64,000 bases of DNA from CAZEAP01 sp964510315 (GCA_964510315.1 CAZEAP010000011.1:40425-104424), one strand, 5' to 3'; counted from the first letter of the stretch, positions 35,751 to 44,369 are shown. A program made the numbers and translations. Notes: generated by a model not told the origin, from the letters alone.

Positions 35751-37650
35751 GGGAGTTCCGTCCGAACTTGAGGTCGGTGAGTAGAACCAGGCCCCGAAGC
35801 GCCGAATCCATCGTGGGCAGCCGTATCAGGTTCCGCCCCGGCCCCTGCCTGAACCCTCCGAGGGCCCGCTCGGGACGCTGCAGGTGGTAGCTGTTCTCCG
35901 GCAGAAACTGCAGCCGCATCAGATAGGCCGCGGCTCGCTCGGCCGCCCGCAGGTCCGCTTCCTTTCCCGCCAGCGCCGCGGCACCCGCAAAGACGACCAG
36001 GTCGTCGGCCGTATCGGCGGCCTCGGGAGGCCATTCCGAGAGGGTTCCACCGACCAGGTCTCGGGACGGAGCCTCCTCCGCGCCGAGCTGTTTTCCCCGT
36101 CGCTGCTCCGCAATGCGCGCCGCAAGCTCCGCGTAGCGCGGCTCCGGCAGGAAAGCGCTCAGTTCCAGCAGTGCGCTGACAACCCATCGTGCCTGCCGCG
36201 GGGAATACGACGGGAACTCTACATCCGGCGCGGCGCCGCCCTGCGGCGGCAGCGCCGCCTCGAAAGCATCCTTCGCGGCCGGCAGAAAGCGGGCCGTCCC
36301 CAGCTCCCGGTAGGCAAGGGCCAGCGCCACCGACCCCTTCGCCTGGACCACCGTCCGGTCGAAGCCTTCCGGCGGGGTGGTGCGCCCGCCGGTCTTCGGG
36401 TCGTATTTCAGCTCGAACTCGCCGCCTTCGCCCTGCATGAACAGCAGGAAATCGGCCAACGACGCTATCCACGGATCGGTCTCCGCGTGGCCCGTCCCCC
36501 TGCGGAAGCGGCAGATGCCGGCCAGAAGCTGGGCGGACTCCTCGGTCTCCCAGGCCGCGTGACAGGTCTCCTCGCTGCTGACGAAGGACCTCCCCGGCGC
36601 GGCGGGGTCGGGCTGCGTGAAGCCGATCGCGTGCGCCAGGGCGCGATGGCAGCCCTGCACGTAGGCCGGCTCCGGGGCCAGTTCGCACAGCCGCGCCAGC
36701 GCCGCCGCCGCCTCGGCCTGCAGCACCAGGCTCTCGCACCCGCCCTGGAGGCCGGTTTCCGGCGCGAAGTACATCGTGAACGAGCCGTCTCTGCTCTGGG
36801 TCGCGAGCAGGTATTCGGCCGCAAGTCGGCAGGAGCGGAGCAGCCCGGCGACATCCGCCCCGCCCCCGGGCGTCAGGCCGCGGGTGGCGGGCAATACGCG
36901 CCGGCTGCCCGAAGAGTCGTTGACGAAGCTCTCCGCCTTCAAAAGCCACATCCGCGCGGCCGGGTGACGCCAGGCCTCGGCCCGAAGCCCGGCACGGCGG
37001 CAGACCGCCCGCAGCATGTCCCGGTGATTCGACGCCTCCCAGCCCACCACGTCGGCCGGCAGGAAATAGCCCTCCTTCGCGCCTTTCCAAAGGGCCAGCC
37101 CCACCGGGGCACCGAACTTCCTTTCGGCAAAGTCCCGCCGCTTGCCGACGGGGAACCGACGCCCCTCCGTGAGGATATCCATCCGCACCCGCAGGTCGCC
37201 GGCCGAGGTCCCCGGCCCCATGCGGCCGCTGAGACGCCGCGCTGCGGTCCGGACGCTCCGCGCAAGGTTCTGCTCCCGGCACTGCTCCCGCAGCGGCGGG
37301 CCCCCGCGCGGATAGATGGTCACGAAGACGGGGGCATCGGGCGTATCCTCACAGCAACTCGGTTCGGGGGGCTCCGCCTCGCTTCGGTGCGCGGCCAGTG
37401 AATCGAGGAACAAGGCCATAAGGCCGGCTTGCTCCTCCCGCGTCAGCTCGAAGTTCAGCCACGCGCCTTCGGGCGGCAGGAGCTGCGGCCCGGGCGTCTT
37501 GCCGGCCGCATCGGTCGGCTCCGGGCCGGCCGGAGCAACCGCGTAGATGCGTCCCCATCCGACCAGCGCGACCATCGCACAGGTGGCCAGCAGCAGAAGG
37601 AAGGCGACGGCCAGCTCGGTTCTGAGTCTATGCCGGTCCTCCGGTTCCAT
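35743..37650 (-). CDS. Membrane-anchored alpha/alpha-toroid protein
   Basis: About 635 residues from the ATG at 37650, which lies behind AAGGGC; an ATG at 37686 is also possible but lacks a ribosome site. One membrane helix (ELAVAFLLLLATCAMVALVGW) is near the N-terminus. Residues about 110-250 hold a domain beginning DAPVFVTIYPRGGPPLREQ that weakly recalls AMMECR1. The rest has toroid helices of squalene-oxidase-repeat type (AAEYLLATQSRDGSFTMYF; ADFLLFMQGEGGEFELKYD; AAAYLMRLQFLPENSYHL). It follows the epimerase gene and overlaps the acetyltransferase start, so the three are probably one operon. Confidence 0.78.
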   Translation of the reverse strand: MEPEDRHRLRTELAVAFLLLLATCAMVALVGWGRIYAVAPAGPEPTDAAGKTPGPQLLPPEGAWLNFELTREEQAGLMALFLDSLAAHRSEAEPPEPSCCEDTPDAPVFVTIYPRGGPPLREQCREQNLARSVRTAARRLSGRMGPGTSAGDLRVRMDILTEGRRFPVGKRRDFAERKFGAPVGLALWKGAKEGYFLPADVVGWEASNHRDMLRAVCRRAGLRAEAWRHPAARMWLLKAESFVNDSSGSRRVLPATRGLTPGGGADVAGLLRSCRLAAEYLLATQSRDGSFTMYFAPETGLQGGCESLVLQAEAAAALARLCELAPEPAYVQGCHRALAHAIGFTQPDPAAPGRSFVSSEETCHAAWETEESAQLLAGICRFRRGTGHAETDPWIASLADFLLFMQGEGGEFELKYDPKTGGRTTPPEGFDRTVVQAKGSVALALAYRELGTARFLPAAKDAFEAALPPQGGAAPDVEFPSYSPRQARWVVSALLELSAFLPEPRYAELAARIAEQRRGKQLGAEEAPSRDLVGGTLSEWPPEAADTADDLVVFAGAAALAGKEADLRAAERAAAYLMRLQFLPENSYHLQRPERALGGFRQGPGRNLIRLPTMDSALRGLVLLTDLKFGRNSHD

Positions 37651-37720
37651 CGGCAGCCGCTGCCCTTCAATAGAGAGTCTACGCATTCGGTCGGCGTCCG
37701 CGACCGTCGGCGGCGGGCGC

Positions 37721-38656
37721 TCAGAGACGCTCTTTATACCACCGAACGGTGCGCCGCAGGCCTTCCTCAAAGCCGACTGCGGGGTCGTAACCGATCCGGC
37801 GCCGGGCCTTCTGTATGTCGGCGAGGGAGTGCCGCACGTCGCCCGAGCGTTCCGGGCCGTACTCCGGCTCCACGGAGGTCTCCAGGATGCCGCCGAGAAA
37901 CTCCAGCAGTTCGTTGAGGGTATGCCGCTCGCCGCAGCCGATGTTCACCACGGCCCCCGCAGCGCCCTCGGCCCGGGCCGCCTGCAGATTCGCGTCCACC
38001 ACGTTGTCCACGAAGGTGAAGTCGCGCGACTGCTCCCCGTCGCCGAACACGGTTGGTCTTTTCCCTTCCAGCAGGCAGCGGACGAAGATGGGGACGACGG
38101 CGGCGTACTGGCCGGCGGGGTCCTGCCGGGGGCCGAAGACGTTGAAGTAGCGGAGGGCGACCGTTTCCAGGCCGTACACCTCCGTGAAGGCCCCGCAGTA
38201 ATGCTCGGCGGCCAGCTTGCTGACGGCGTAGGGACTTTTCGGCGCCGGCTTCATCCCCTCGTGTTTGGGAAGTTCGGGGGCGTCACCGTAGACGGAGCTG
38301 CTGGACGCGTAGACCACGCGCCCGACCCCGCAGTCCCGGGCGGCGTTGAGCAGCCGCAGCGTGCCTTCCACGTTGGCGCGGTTGGTGGCCACCGGGTTGT
38401 CCACCGACCTCTGCACGCTGGCCAGGGCGGCCTGGTGGAACACATAGCGGGCTCCCTCCAGCACCTCACGCAGCAGCGGGGCATCACAGATGCTTCCCTT
38501 CACGAACTCCACGTCCCCTTCCACCTCCGCCAGGTTTTCCTGCCTGCCGGTGGAAAGATCGTCCAGCACGCGGACCTCTTCGCCCTGCGAGGCCAGCCGG
38601 ACGGCAATGTTGGACCCTATGAAGCCTGCGCCTCCGGTCACCACGTAAAGTGCCAA
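37721..38656 (-). CDS. NAD-dependent UDP-sugar 4-epimerase/dehydratase
   Basis: A 311-residue extended SDR enzyme. It has the NAD-binding GGAGFIG (8-14), the S-S-S/Y-x3-K triad (SSSSVYG; Y143 and K147 in SPYAVSKLAA) and RYFNVFGPRQDP, typical for GalE/WbpP-type UDP-glucose or UDP-GlcNAc 4-epimerases. It would supply a sugar for cell-surface polysaccharide. The exact substrate is not readable. Confidence 0.9.
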   Translation of the reverse strand: MALYVVTGGAGFIGSNIAVRLASQGEEVRVLDDLSTGRQENLAEVEGDVEFVKGSICDAPLLREVLEGARYVFHQAALASVQRSVDNPVATNRANVEGTLRLLNAARDCGVGRVVYASSSSVYGDAPELPKHEGMKPAPKSPYAVSKLAAEHYCGAFTEVYGLETVALRYFNVFGPRQDPAGQYAAVVPIFVRCLLEGKRPTVFGDGEQSRDFTFVDNVVDANLQAARAEGAAGAVVNIGCGERHTLNELLEFLGGILETSVEPEYGPERSGDVRHSLADIQKARRRIGYDPAVGFEEGLRRTVRWYKERL

Positions 38657-39080
38657 CTGTGCACCTCCTCTCCGGGCTCTCGCCCTCTGGCAGTCTTCGG
38701 CAAGACAGGAAGTCTATCGCACCCGGCGGCGGGCGACAAGCATATAGCGGCCGACAGGCACCCGAAAAGGGACTCAAGACCCGATGAAGCCGCAAAGGCG
38801 GCAAGATTGAGAAAATGAGACCTCTGCACTTGACAGATTACATTCGGAACCCTATATTTGGGTTTAGAGGGCGTCGGCCGGATGACGGCCCGTGAGGGCG
38901 GCCGGGAAAGCCCGCGTAGCCCCTCGCGGAGGCGCGGCAAGACAGGGCTCTTGGCCCGGCAACGTAGAGACAAAAAAACGGGCCGCTCCCGACGGCTCGA
39001 GCCGTCGTGTCTCCCCGGCGGCGCCAGGACGGACTCCTCCGGCCCCCCGAGTCGTTCCGCCGGGCGAGAAAGGCGGTATT
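38657..39080. other. Intergenic region with near-consensus promoter and structured 215-nt leader
   Basis: No ORF is supported. It holds the promoter at 38830-38858, an 8-bp-arm palindrome GACGGCTCGAGCCGTC (38991-39006), and possible long pairing between 38871-38882 (GGCGTCGGCCGG) and 39013-39023 (CCGGCGGCGCC, one bulge). Upstream on the same strand is the short hairpin GCCGC-AAAG-GCGGC near 38790. It could be a regulatory leader or a small RNA. Confidence 0.5.
38830..38858 (+). promoter_or_regulatory. Near-consensus sigma70 promoter
   Basis: TTGACA (38830-38835), exactly 17 nt, TATATT (38853-38858). The next plus-strand gene starts at 39081, so the transcript has about 215 nt before it. Confidence 0.75.
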
Positions 39081-39323
39081 ATGCGAGCACCTTCCCTTAA
39101 GCTGCTGGACACTTTGCCCGACGTTCACTGTCCCCGTTGCGAGCTTCTTATGGACCAGGAAGAGTTGAGTTACCAGTGTCCGAAGTGCGGCTACGCCTTC
39201 GCCGTTGACACCGAGAAGAAGCTCCCTGTTTTCCCGGAGATGGAGTTGGCCGGCGAAGAAGTTCAGCGTCGCTATCAAATTATGAAACAGTTCCACAGCA
39301 TGCGCTGGTCAGCGCGTAGTTGA
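39081..39323 (+). CDS. Small double-CxxC zinc-ribbon protein
   Basis: An 80-residue protein with two CxxC knuckles, VHCPRCELL and YQCPKCGYA, forming one zinc ribbon, followed by a helical charged tail (FPEMELAGEEVQRRYQIMKQ). The ATG at 39081 lies after GAAAGGCGG. I do not recognise a specific family. Because it is driven by one of the best promoters in the window, it may be abundant, or the promoter may serve the leader. Confidence 0.72.
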   Translation: MRAPSLKLLDTLPDVHCPRCELLMDQEELSYQCPKCGYAFAVDTEKKLPVFPEMELAGEEVQRRYQIMKQFHSMRWSARS

Positions 39324-39339
39324 CGGAACGCTCCCTGAA

Positions 39340-39369
39340 ATCTCCGGCCCTCCGTGCGCCGGCGGAGAT
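39340..39369. terminator. Possible bidirectional hairpin between convergent genes
   Basis: ATCTCCG (39340-39346) pairs with CGGAGAT (39363-39369), with inner GC pairs. No T-run. It lies between the zinc-ribbon gene and the TlpA fusion gene. Confidence 0.35.
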
Positions 39370-39399
39370 GTCCTGCACGGGGGCCGCCACTGCGGCCGC

Positions 39400-40716
39400 T
39401 TATTCGGTCCGCCCGCCGCCCTTCTGAGACTCCGGTTCCTCGAAACCGGGCAATAGCTCCGCCATCTTCCCCGTGAGCACCTCCTTGATGTCCGGATGGG
39501 AGCCGACGTAGCGACCCAACACCTTCCCCTGAGTGTCGATGACCACGAGCGTCGGGATGCCGCCGACCCTGTAGTCTTTGCCGATGGAATGGTTCTTGTC
39601 GAACACGATCGGGAAGGTCAGGCCTTTGTCTTTAACCACCTGGCGGGCGACCTCCGGGGACCCGTCCTGATTGACGCCGATGACCAGGACGCCCTCCCCT
39701 TCGACCTCCTCCCAGAACTCCTGTATGTGCGGCAACTCCTGCATGCAGGGCTGGCACCACCGGGCCCAAAAGTCCAGGATGACGACTTGCCCCTTCAGCT
39801 CGGAGAGCTGCAGGTCCTCCCCCTCCAGGGTTTGCCGGTCGAAATCGGGGGCCGGTTTCCCGGCGAGTGCACCCTTCTTCATCTGGGGCCGGGGCGCGCC
39901 TGCCGCCCCGCCCTTCATCTCCTCCGCGCCGGGGGGCGGTTCGAAATCGAATGTGCCCTCCTCGACCGGTGCGTTAAGCGTGATGTCGCTGATCGACAGG
40001 TTGTACTGCATCTCGTCGGGGGCCTGGCCGCCCATGGCCCCGAACTGCTCCTTCATCTTCTTCATCATCTCGCTCATGTCCGCCTCGAGGCGGAGGATGA
40101 GACCGTCGGTCCGACGGTGCAGCACCCGGACGGGGACGGCGGCCTTTTCTCCGGCGGGCGTCGGCCCGCTGAATTCCCCTTCAATCACCCAAACATCCAC
40201 GCCGCCGGCCTTGTCGGCGCCCGTCACCTCGATCTTCTGGAAGGCGTCCTTGTAGGCGTCGGCCATCTGCTGGGCCGTCAGTGATGCCCCCTCCAGGTTC
40301 CCCGAAAGGTCGAGGTCCGGCCCGACCCGCGAAGCAAACTGACTGAAGACCTCCTTGTACTCCATCACGCGGTACTGCTGTATCTGGGGAATGTAGACGG
40401 TGGCCTTCTCCCCGTCGCCGTACACCGTGTACATCGGCATCTTCACGCGGAACTTCATCGGGTCCGCGTAAGTCGCCGAGATCGGCAGGGTCGTGCTTAT
40501 CGGCTGCTGTCCCATCATCATCTTCATCTGCACCTGCGCCGACACGCGCACGGTCTCGGCATCTTTCAGCGTATTGGCCATCTGTAGCGCGATCTCCCCA
40601 GCCGACGGCCTCGCCTCCGACTCCGTCGTCGCCTCCTGGGCATGCGTCGGTGCCGCTGAAGCGAGCACGCAGATTATGACCATCAACGCCCCAATCCCTT
40701 TCCTCCGCCTGCCCAT
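39400..40716 (-). CDS. Periplasmic lipoprotein-carrier-like domain fused to a TlpA-type thioredoxin
   Basis: A 438-residue secreted protein; signal peptide ALMVIICVLASAAPTHA at the N-terminus, start at 40716 after GAGGAGGG. Residues about 35-265 form a beta-rich domain like LolA/DUF2092 (VRVSAQVQMKMM, ADPMKFRVKMPMYTVYGDG), rich in methionine. Residues about 285-425 are a TlpA/ResA-like thioredoxin with active site WCQPC (C321, C324) and the cis-proline GGIPTLVVID. It would act as an extracytoplasmic thiol-disulfide reductase. Both domains occur together in planctomycete proteins, as far as I know. Confidence 0.85.
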   Translation of the reverse strand: MGRRRKGIGALMVIICVLASAAPTHAQEATTESEARPSAGEIALQMANTLKDAETVRVSAQVQMKMMMGQQPISTTLPISATYADPMKFRVKMPMYTVYGDGEKATVYIPQIQQYRVMEYKEVFSQFASRVGPDLDLSGNLEGASLTAQQMADAYKDAFQKIEVTGADKAGGVDVWVIEGEFSGPTPAGEKAAVPVRVLHRRTDGLILRLEADMSEMMKKMKEQFGAMGGQAPDEMQYNLSISDITLNAPVEEGTFDFEPPPGAEEMKGGAAGAPRPQMKKGALAGKPAPDFDRQTLEGEDLQLSELKGQVVILDFWARWCQPCMQELPHIQEFWEEVEGEGVLVIGVNQDGSPEVARQVVKDKGLTFPIVFDKNHSIGKDYRVGGIPTLVVIDTQGKVLGRYVGSHPDIKEVLTGKMAELLPGFEEPESQKGGGRTE

Positions 40717-40927
40717 ACCGGTCCCTCCTCTGGCTGAATCCGTCAAACATCGCAAAGACCCCCTCCATCGGGAGGCAGGGCCTTGCCTGCCGTACCGTAC
40801 GGCCTGGAGGGCCTGCCTGTCAACAGAGCGCACGGGGGCACTTGCACTATAAGGGAGCGTCATCGCTCACCGGAGGCAGCCCTATGCTGGCGACGGAAGG
40901 CCCTCGCAGGCTCTTTCACAACGGCGG

Positions 40928-41330
40928 TCATGACCGTTGCACCGCCTTTCTGATGATCGCCGTCAGGATGCCGATCAACTGATCCGCTTCGTCGAGTATC
41001 CGTTTGGCGTCCTGCCGGAGCGCTGCCGATCTATTGCGTCCGGCTGTCTCTGCCGGCCATAATCTCGGCAGCCACGGGGTTCCCAAATGCCCGCAAGCCC
41101 GCCGCCCGGAACCTGGGCGGCCCCCCGGGGGCCATGTGATGGAGGCCGGGGCTTCAGCCCCGGTTTGCGGCTAAACATGTAATTCGTTGATCGGCCCGTC
41201 TGCGGCAGCGCCTTCCGCTTCGCCGGAGGCTTCGAGAAGCCTGAGCCAATACAGCGTCTCCCCGGCCTCCCTGCGGGGGATGGCATACTTAGCGATGAAG
41301 TCCGCGCGGCTCTGGGCGCTTACTGGGCGG
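40928..41330 (-). pseudogene. Broken four-helix-bundle protein gene
   Basis: Two pieces of a 23S-rRNA-IVS-type four-helix-bundle protein lie on the minus strand. The N-side piece (about 41330-41196) reads SAQSRADFIAKYAIPRREA and then ETLYWLRLLEASGEAE; the C-side piece (41029-40928) reads ALRQDAKRILDEADQLIGIL and ends IIRKAVQRS-stop. About 170 bases of foreign sequence separate them. The first helix is missing, the break coinciding with the end of the small membrane-protein gene at 41320, that is, with the border of the Rhs island. Confidence 0.75.
41025..41195. repeat. MITE-like insertion inside the four-helix-bundle remnant
   Basis: About 171 bases bounded by the inverted heptamer GCCGATC/GATCGGC. 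Inside is the perfect hairpin CCGGGGCTTCAGCCCCGG (41146-41163), a kind of palindrome common in dispersed bacterial repeats. No coding capacity. The terminal repeats are short, so the exact borders are uncertain. Confidence 0.45.
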
Positions 41331-41523
41331 GTTCCGGCGCACTGAAGACGCGGAGTGTTGCTAAAGCCAGAACCGTTACGACAGAAGCACCAGCGGCGAA
41401 AGTGCCTTCGCCGTGGCAAGAGAGCGTGTAGCCTCCGGCCCCGTAAGCGAGGAGGGCGAAGAGACCGGGCAGCAAAACCCACCGACCCCGGAATTCGAGC
41501 TTCCATCCTGCGAAACGGGACAT
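41320..41523 (-). CDS. Small two-TM membrane protein at the end of the Rhs array
   Basis: A 67-residue protein with two hydrophobic segments (RWVLLPGLFALLAYGAGGY and GASVVTVLALATLRVF). GGAGG lies before the ATG (AGGACACAAAGG-ATG). It follows the 164-residue zinc-ribbon membrane protein on the same strand and could be a second immunity-type gene for tip A. No family recognised. Confidence 0.6.
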   Translation of the reverse strand: MSRFAGWKLEFRGRWVLLPGLFALLAYGAGGYTLSCHGEGTFAAGASVVTVLALATLRVFSAPEPAQ

Positions 41524-41677
41524 CCTTTGTGTCCTCCCTTGCTAATGTGAACGACTCCGCCGGGTGCGCCGAGCGCCTTCAAAACCTGAGAAGCCCACCT
41601 GCTTGTCCACGACGCATCCACCAAACACCTCGCGGATTCTGCGCCTCCCGCGCACCTGCCGGGTAGAGGCACCGCAT

Positions 41678-42172
41678 TCAGGCATTGTGAGGGTCCTGTG
41701 CCCTCTCAAAGACAACCCGCGCGAGTGCGTAGTACAGGGTATAAACAGCCAGGATGGCCAGAGGCAACCACCATTGCTTCAGTATGCCGAGAGCGAAAAG
41801 CGCCAGCGATTCTGACGCAATGATCAGGACATCGCTGAGGACTACTCCTGCACACTCGTCCGCCGGGATGAGCCGAAACCCCAGACGAAGTGAGTTGAGG
41901 AGAGCGTAAAGGAAGGCAGCAAAAAGCGGGACTTGAATCACGAGCCCCGATGCAGGATGCCAAGCGCTAAGTGCCAGAAGCGCGACGGCCACCAGCGCCC
42001 ATCCTGCCGCCTCAGGACACCACCGAATTACCATGCGACTCACTTGACCACAGTGGGGGCAACGCACGTCAGCGGGCAGTAGGAAGCGTGTATTAGCACG
42101 GGAGGCAAGACCGGGCGCCCCGGGGAAATCATGGTGACAGTTAGGACACTTCCAGGTCGGTAGAAATCTCAT
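41678..42172 (-). CDS. Zinc-ribbon multi-TM protein downstream of Rhs module A (candidate immunity protein)
   Basis: A 164-residue protein from the ATG at 42172 (after GGTGAGACAG). The N-terminus has two CxxC knuckles (KCPNCHHDF and RCPHCGQVS), then about four membrane helices (GWALVAVALLALSAW, LVIQVPLFAAFLYALL, VLSDVLIIASESLALFALGI, LPLAILAVYTLYYAL). It starts 44 nt after the end of the frame-corrected Rhs tip A. Small membrane proteins directly after rhs tips are often immunity proteins; this is inference from position. Confidence 0.7.
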   Translation of the reverse strand: MRFLPTWKCPNCHHDFPGAPGLASRANTRFLLPADVRCPHCGQVSRMVIRWCPEAAGWALVAVALLALSAWHPASGLVIQVPLFAAFLYALLNSLRLGFRLIPADECAGVVLSDVLIIASESLALFALGILKQWWLPLAILAVYTLYYALARVVFERAQDPHNA

Positions 42173-42215
42173 CGCTGTCTCACCCAGCCGGAGTCCAATT
42201 CCTCCACATGTACGG

Positions 42216-43020
42216 TCACTCGACAGGCTCGTCGTGCAAGACCGTATGACACGCCACAATACAGGCGACTTCGCAGCAAATCCCGGGCTCGGGCGCGCAG
42301 ATTATGAGACAAGCTGCGTGGCAACCAATAATCTTCGCAATGTCCGCCAGCTTGCTGTCAGAAAAGTGGACAGCCGAGATCCCACCAGAACGCCTGAAGG
42401 GCACGCAGGAACCACCCGTGCACCCAGGGGCACTTCCCGCCCCGTACGCTCCACACTGGCACTGCTGGGCCGCATCCAAAGCCAGGCAGCAGCCGCTGTA
42501 ACACTCCTTCGCCGGAGCACCCGCTCGCAGGCAGTGGGTGAAGCACAGATCCCAGAGTTCGTCGATAGAAAGGATAACCCTACCACGTGACCCTGATCGT
42601 CCCGATCGAGTGTCCTCAATCCCGTCGGGTCGGTAGAGCTACTCGGCGAGTTGAGGACGTAAGCGTAGGGGTTGTGCCAGCTATGGTAGCCGCTCGGGTC
42701 GCGTTGCAGGAAGCGGCCGAGGTCGGGGGCGTATTCGCGGTGGCGGAATTGCATCACTCCCGCCGCCACTTCCAGCCGGCGGGACTGGAAGAGGTACGGG
42801 TTCTCTACATCCGAGAGGCCGTCCGTATCCTCCGTGCCATCGGCGTCCAGGACGGTGGTCTCGCCATAGGCGGTGTGGCGATACCGCTCCACGACCGACT
42901 CATCTGTATTTGAAAGAGCGAAGATGCTGTAGATGGTGCTCGAGTGATAATACACCACCTCGCCGGCGTCGGCAAAGTCACCGTCCGTGTTGAGGTCTCT
43001 CTCCTGACGGGCCGGACTGT
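42216..43020 (-). pseudogene. Rhs module A: truncated core plus cysteine-rich tip, frameshifted
   Basis: Begins abruptly with SPARQERDLNTDGDFAD, then the Rhs segment FQSRRLEVAAGVMQFRHREY and GRFLQRDPSGYHSWHN, up to the tip border STDPTGL. Near 42588 the frame shifts: the continued frame is nonsense, while the next frame gives RVILSIDELWDLCFTHCLRA and then a Cys-rich tip (ECYSGCCLAL, QQCQCGAYG, ICCEVACIVACH) ending at 42216. Module B has the matching sequence in one frame (HYLILSIGELWNLCYTHC), which shows the shift. There is no N-terminal Rhs and no start. Confidence 0.8.
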
Positions 43021-43026
43021 CTGCTG

Positions 43027-43239
43027 CTATCCTTTCTGCCAGCTGGTAGCTACAAAATGATTGCCACATACTTCACAATGCCATCTGAGGGGAATGACAT
43101 CCGCGGCAAACACCAGCGCCACGCAGACCGCTACGGTCAGCCGAACGAGGTTCGCCGGATCCTTATCGAGTCTGGTCCCAGACGACGCGCCACAAAACTT
43201 GCACAATGGCCGCTTTAAACGCACCATATTGATTACCAT
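43027..43239 (-). CDS. Small zinc-ribbon TM protein after Rhs module B (candidate immunity protein)
   Basis: A 70-residue protein with CKFCG near residue 13, one membrane helix (LTVAVCVALVFAADVIPL) and a second CEVCG near residue 56, so the two halves of a zinc ribbon flank the membrane segment. The ATG at 43239 overlaps the tip B stop (ATGGTAA), a coupling typical of toxin-immunity pairs. A start at 43227 is also possible. No family recognised. Confidence 0.65.
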   Translation of the reverse strand: MVINMVRLKRPLCKFCGASSGTRLDKDPANLVRLTVAVCVALVFAADVIPLRWHCEVCGNHFVATSWQKG

Positions 43240-44369
43240 CCTAAGTCATCGCACCCGATATAATCGCGCGCCCATTGTACGGGATCACCTAAACCGAAGG
43301 TGCAGATTTTGCATATGGCATTAGTTCCCCAGGATTCCCTCAGTTGCATACACACACACCGTGTGTAATCCTCACCGTCGTTGTAGATTGCACAGGTAGC
43401 GACCTGGATATTCAAGGCTGCGATACAGGCGCCACAGCGACACACAGCCAGGAACCCCCCCGTCTTGAGGAACTTGCCCCAAGGGATCTTTGTGCCTGCC
43501 GACAGCAACTTAAGGGCGGCAGGGGCCCCCGGGAACAACTTAAGCAACGGACCGCCAAAGGACAGCCCGCAGAAGCCACCTCGGCACGGGCCAGGACCTC
43601 CGCCACCCCTACCTGAACCACCACCGCCGCCATCCCGTCCGCAGTTACATTGTGGAGCCGTCGGCATAGCGGTGCAGCAGGCTTCGTAGCAGTACTCGGA
43701 ACCGCCTTCTCCCTCTTTGGAGCAATGAGTGTAACAAAGATTCCAGAGTTCCCCAATACTTAAAATCAAGTAGTGGCCTTCCCAGCGTGCCAATCCCATC
43801 GGATCTGTCGCCGATGTGGGGCGCTGGGTGACATAGCCGTAGAGGTTGGACCCATCCTGGTAGCCGCTCGGGTCGCGGGAGACGAAACGACCGTGGGCCG
43901 CGTCGTAGTAGCGGTTCCTGTACTGCATGAGGCCGGAGGCCGAGTCCAGCCTGCGGGCGGTGAAGGTGTGCGGGTTGTGCACGTCGCTCAGGCCGTCCGT
44001 ATCCTCCGTGCCATCGGCATCGAGGACGGTCGCGGCTCCATAGGCGTCGTAGCGGTAACGTTCCACGACGGACTCCGAGGAATCCGAGAGTGCACAGACG
44101 GAATAGATTATATTGCTATGATACCATACCACCTCGTCGGAATCGCCGAAATCCCCGTCCGCGTTCAGGTCGCGTTGCTGTCTGGCCACGGCGTCTACGT
44201 AGCCCGGGGCGTAGGTGTAGCGAGCGATGAGATTCCCTGAGCCGTCCTGCTCCTCGAGGGCCTGCCATTCGGAGGTCCCGCCCCACAGGAACCGCGTGGT
44301 GCCGTTGACGCGCCCTACCCAACTCCGAGCGTTCCGGCATTCTCGGTTCCGCCCTTCAGTCGGTAACAA
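43233..44369 (-). CDS. Rhs module B: truncated core with long cysteine-rich tip
   Basis: About 378 residues in one frame. The core part begins near NGTTRFLWGGTSEWQALEEQ (position approximately 44300) and contains GRFVSRDPSGYQDGSNLYGY and the tip border SATDPMGL. The tip reads ELWNLCYTHC, EYCYEACC, QCNCG, then a Gly-rich linker, a hydrophobic stretch and a second Cys cluster (CRCGACIAAL, RCVCMQL, CKICTFG). The start codon is uncertain because the frame opens in the tail of the HEAT gene. It lacks the N-terminal Rhs domain and export signals. Confidence 0.75.
   Translation of the reverse strand: MLPTEGRNRECRNARSWVGRVNGTTRFLWGGTSEWQALEEQDGSGNLIARYTYAPGYVDAVARQQRDLNADGDFGDSDEVVWYHSNIIYSVCALSDSSESVVERYRYDAYGAATVLDADGTEDTDGLSDVHNPHTFTARRLDSASGLMQYRNRYYDAAHGRFVSRDPSGYQDGSNLYGYVTQRPTSATDPMGLARWEGHYLILSIGELWNLCYTHCSKEGEGGSEYCYEACCTAMPTAPQCNCGRDGGGGGSGRGGGGPGPCRGGFCGLSFGGPLLKLFPGAPAALKLLSAGTKIPWGKFLKTGGFLAVCRCGACIAALNIQVATCAIYNDGEDYTRCVCMQLRESWGTNAICKICTFGLGDPVQWARDYIGCDDLGW
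43790..43848 (-). repeat. Rhs tip-border repeat, copy in module B
   Basis: 59 bp coding NLYGYVTQRPTSATDPMGL, matching 52108-52166 in module E with one difference that I see (A/G at 43833 versus 52151). It sits exactly before the tips diverge. Confidence 0.85.

Noticed and set aside
38780..38815. c-di-GMP riboswitch suggested by the phrase CGCAAAGGCGGC
   Set aside because: It is only a small hairpin with an AAAG loop; the second conserved part of the aptamer is missing.
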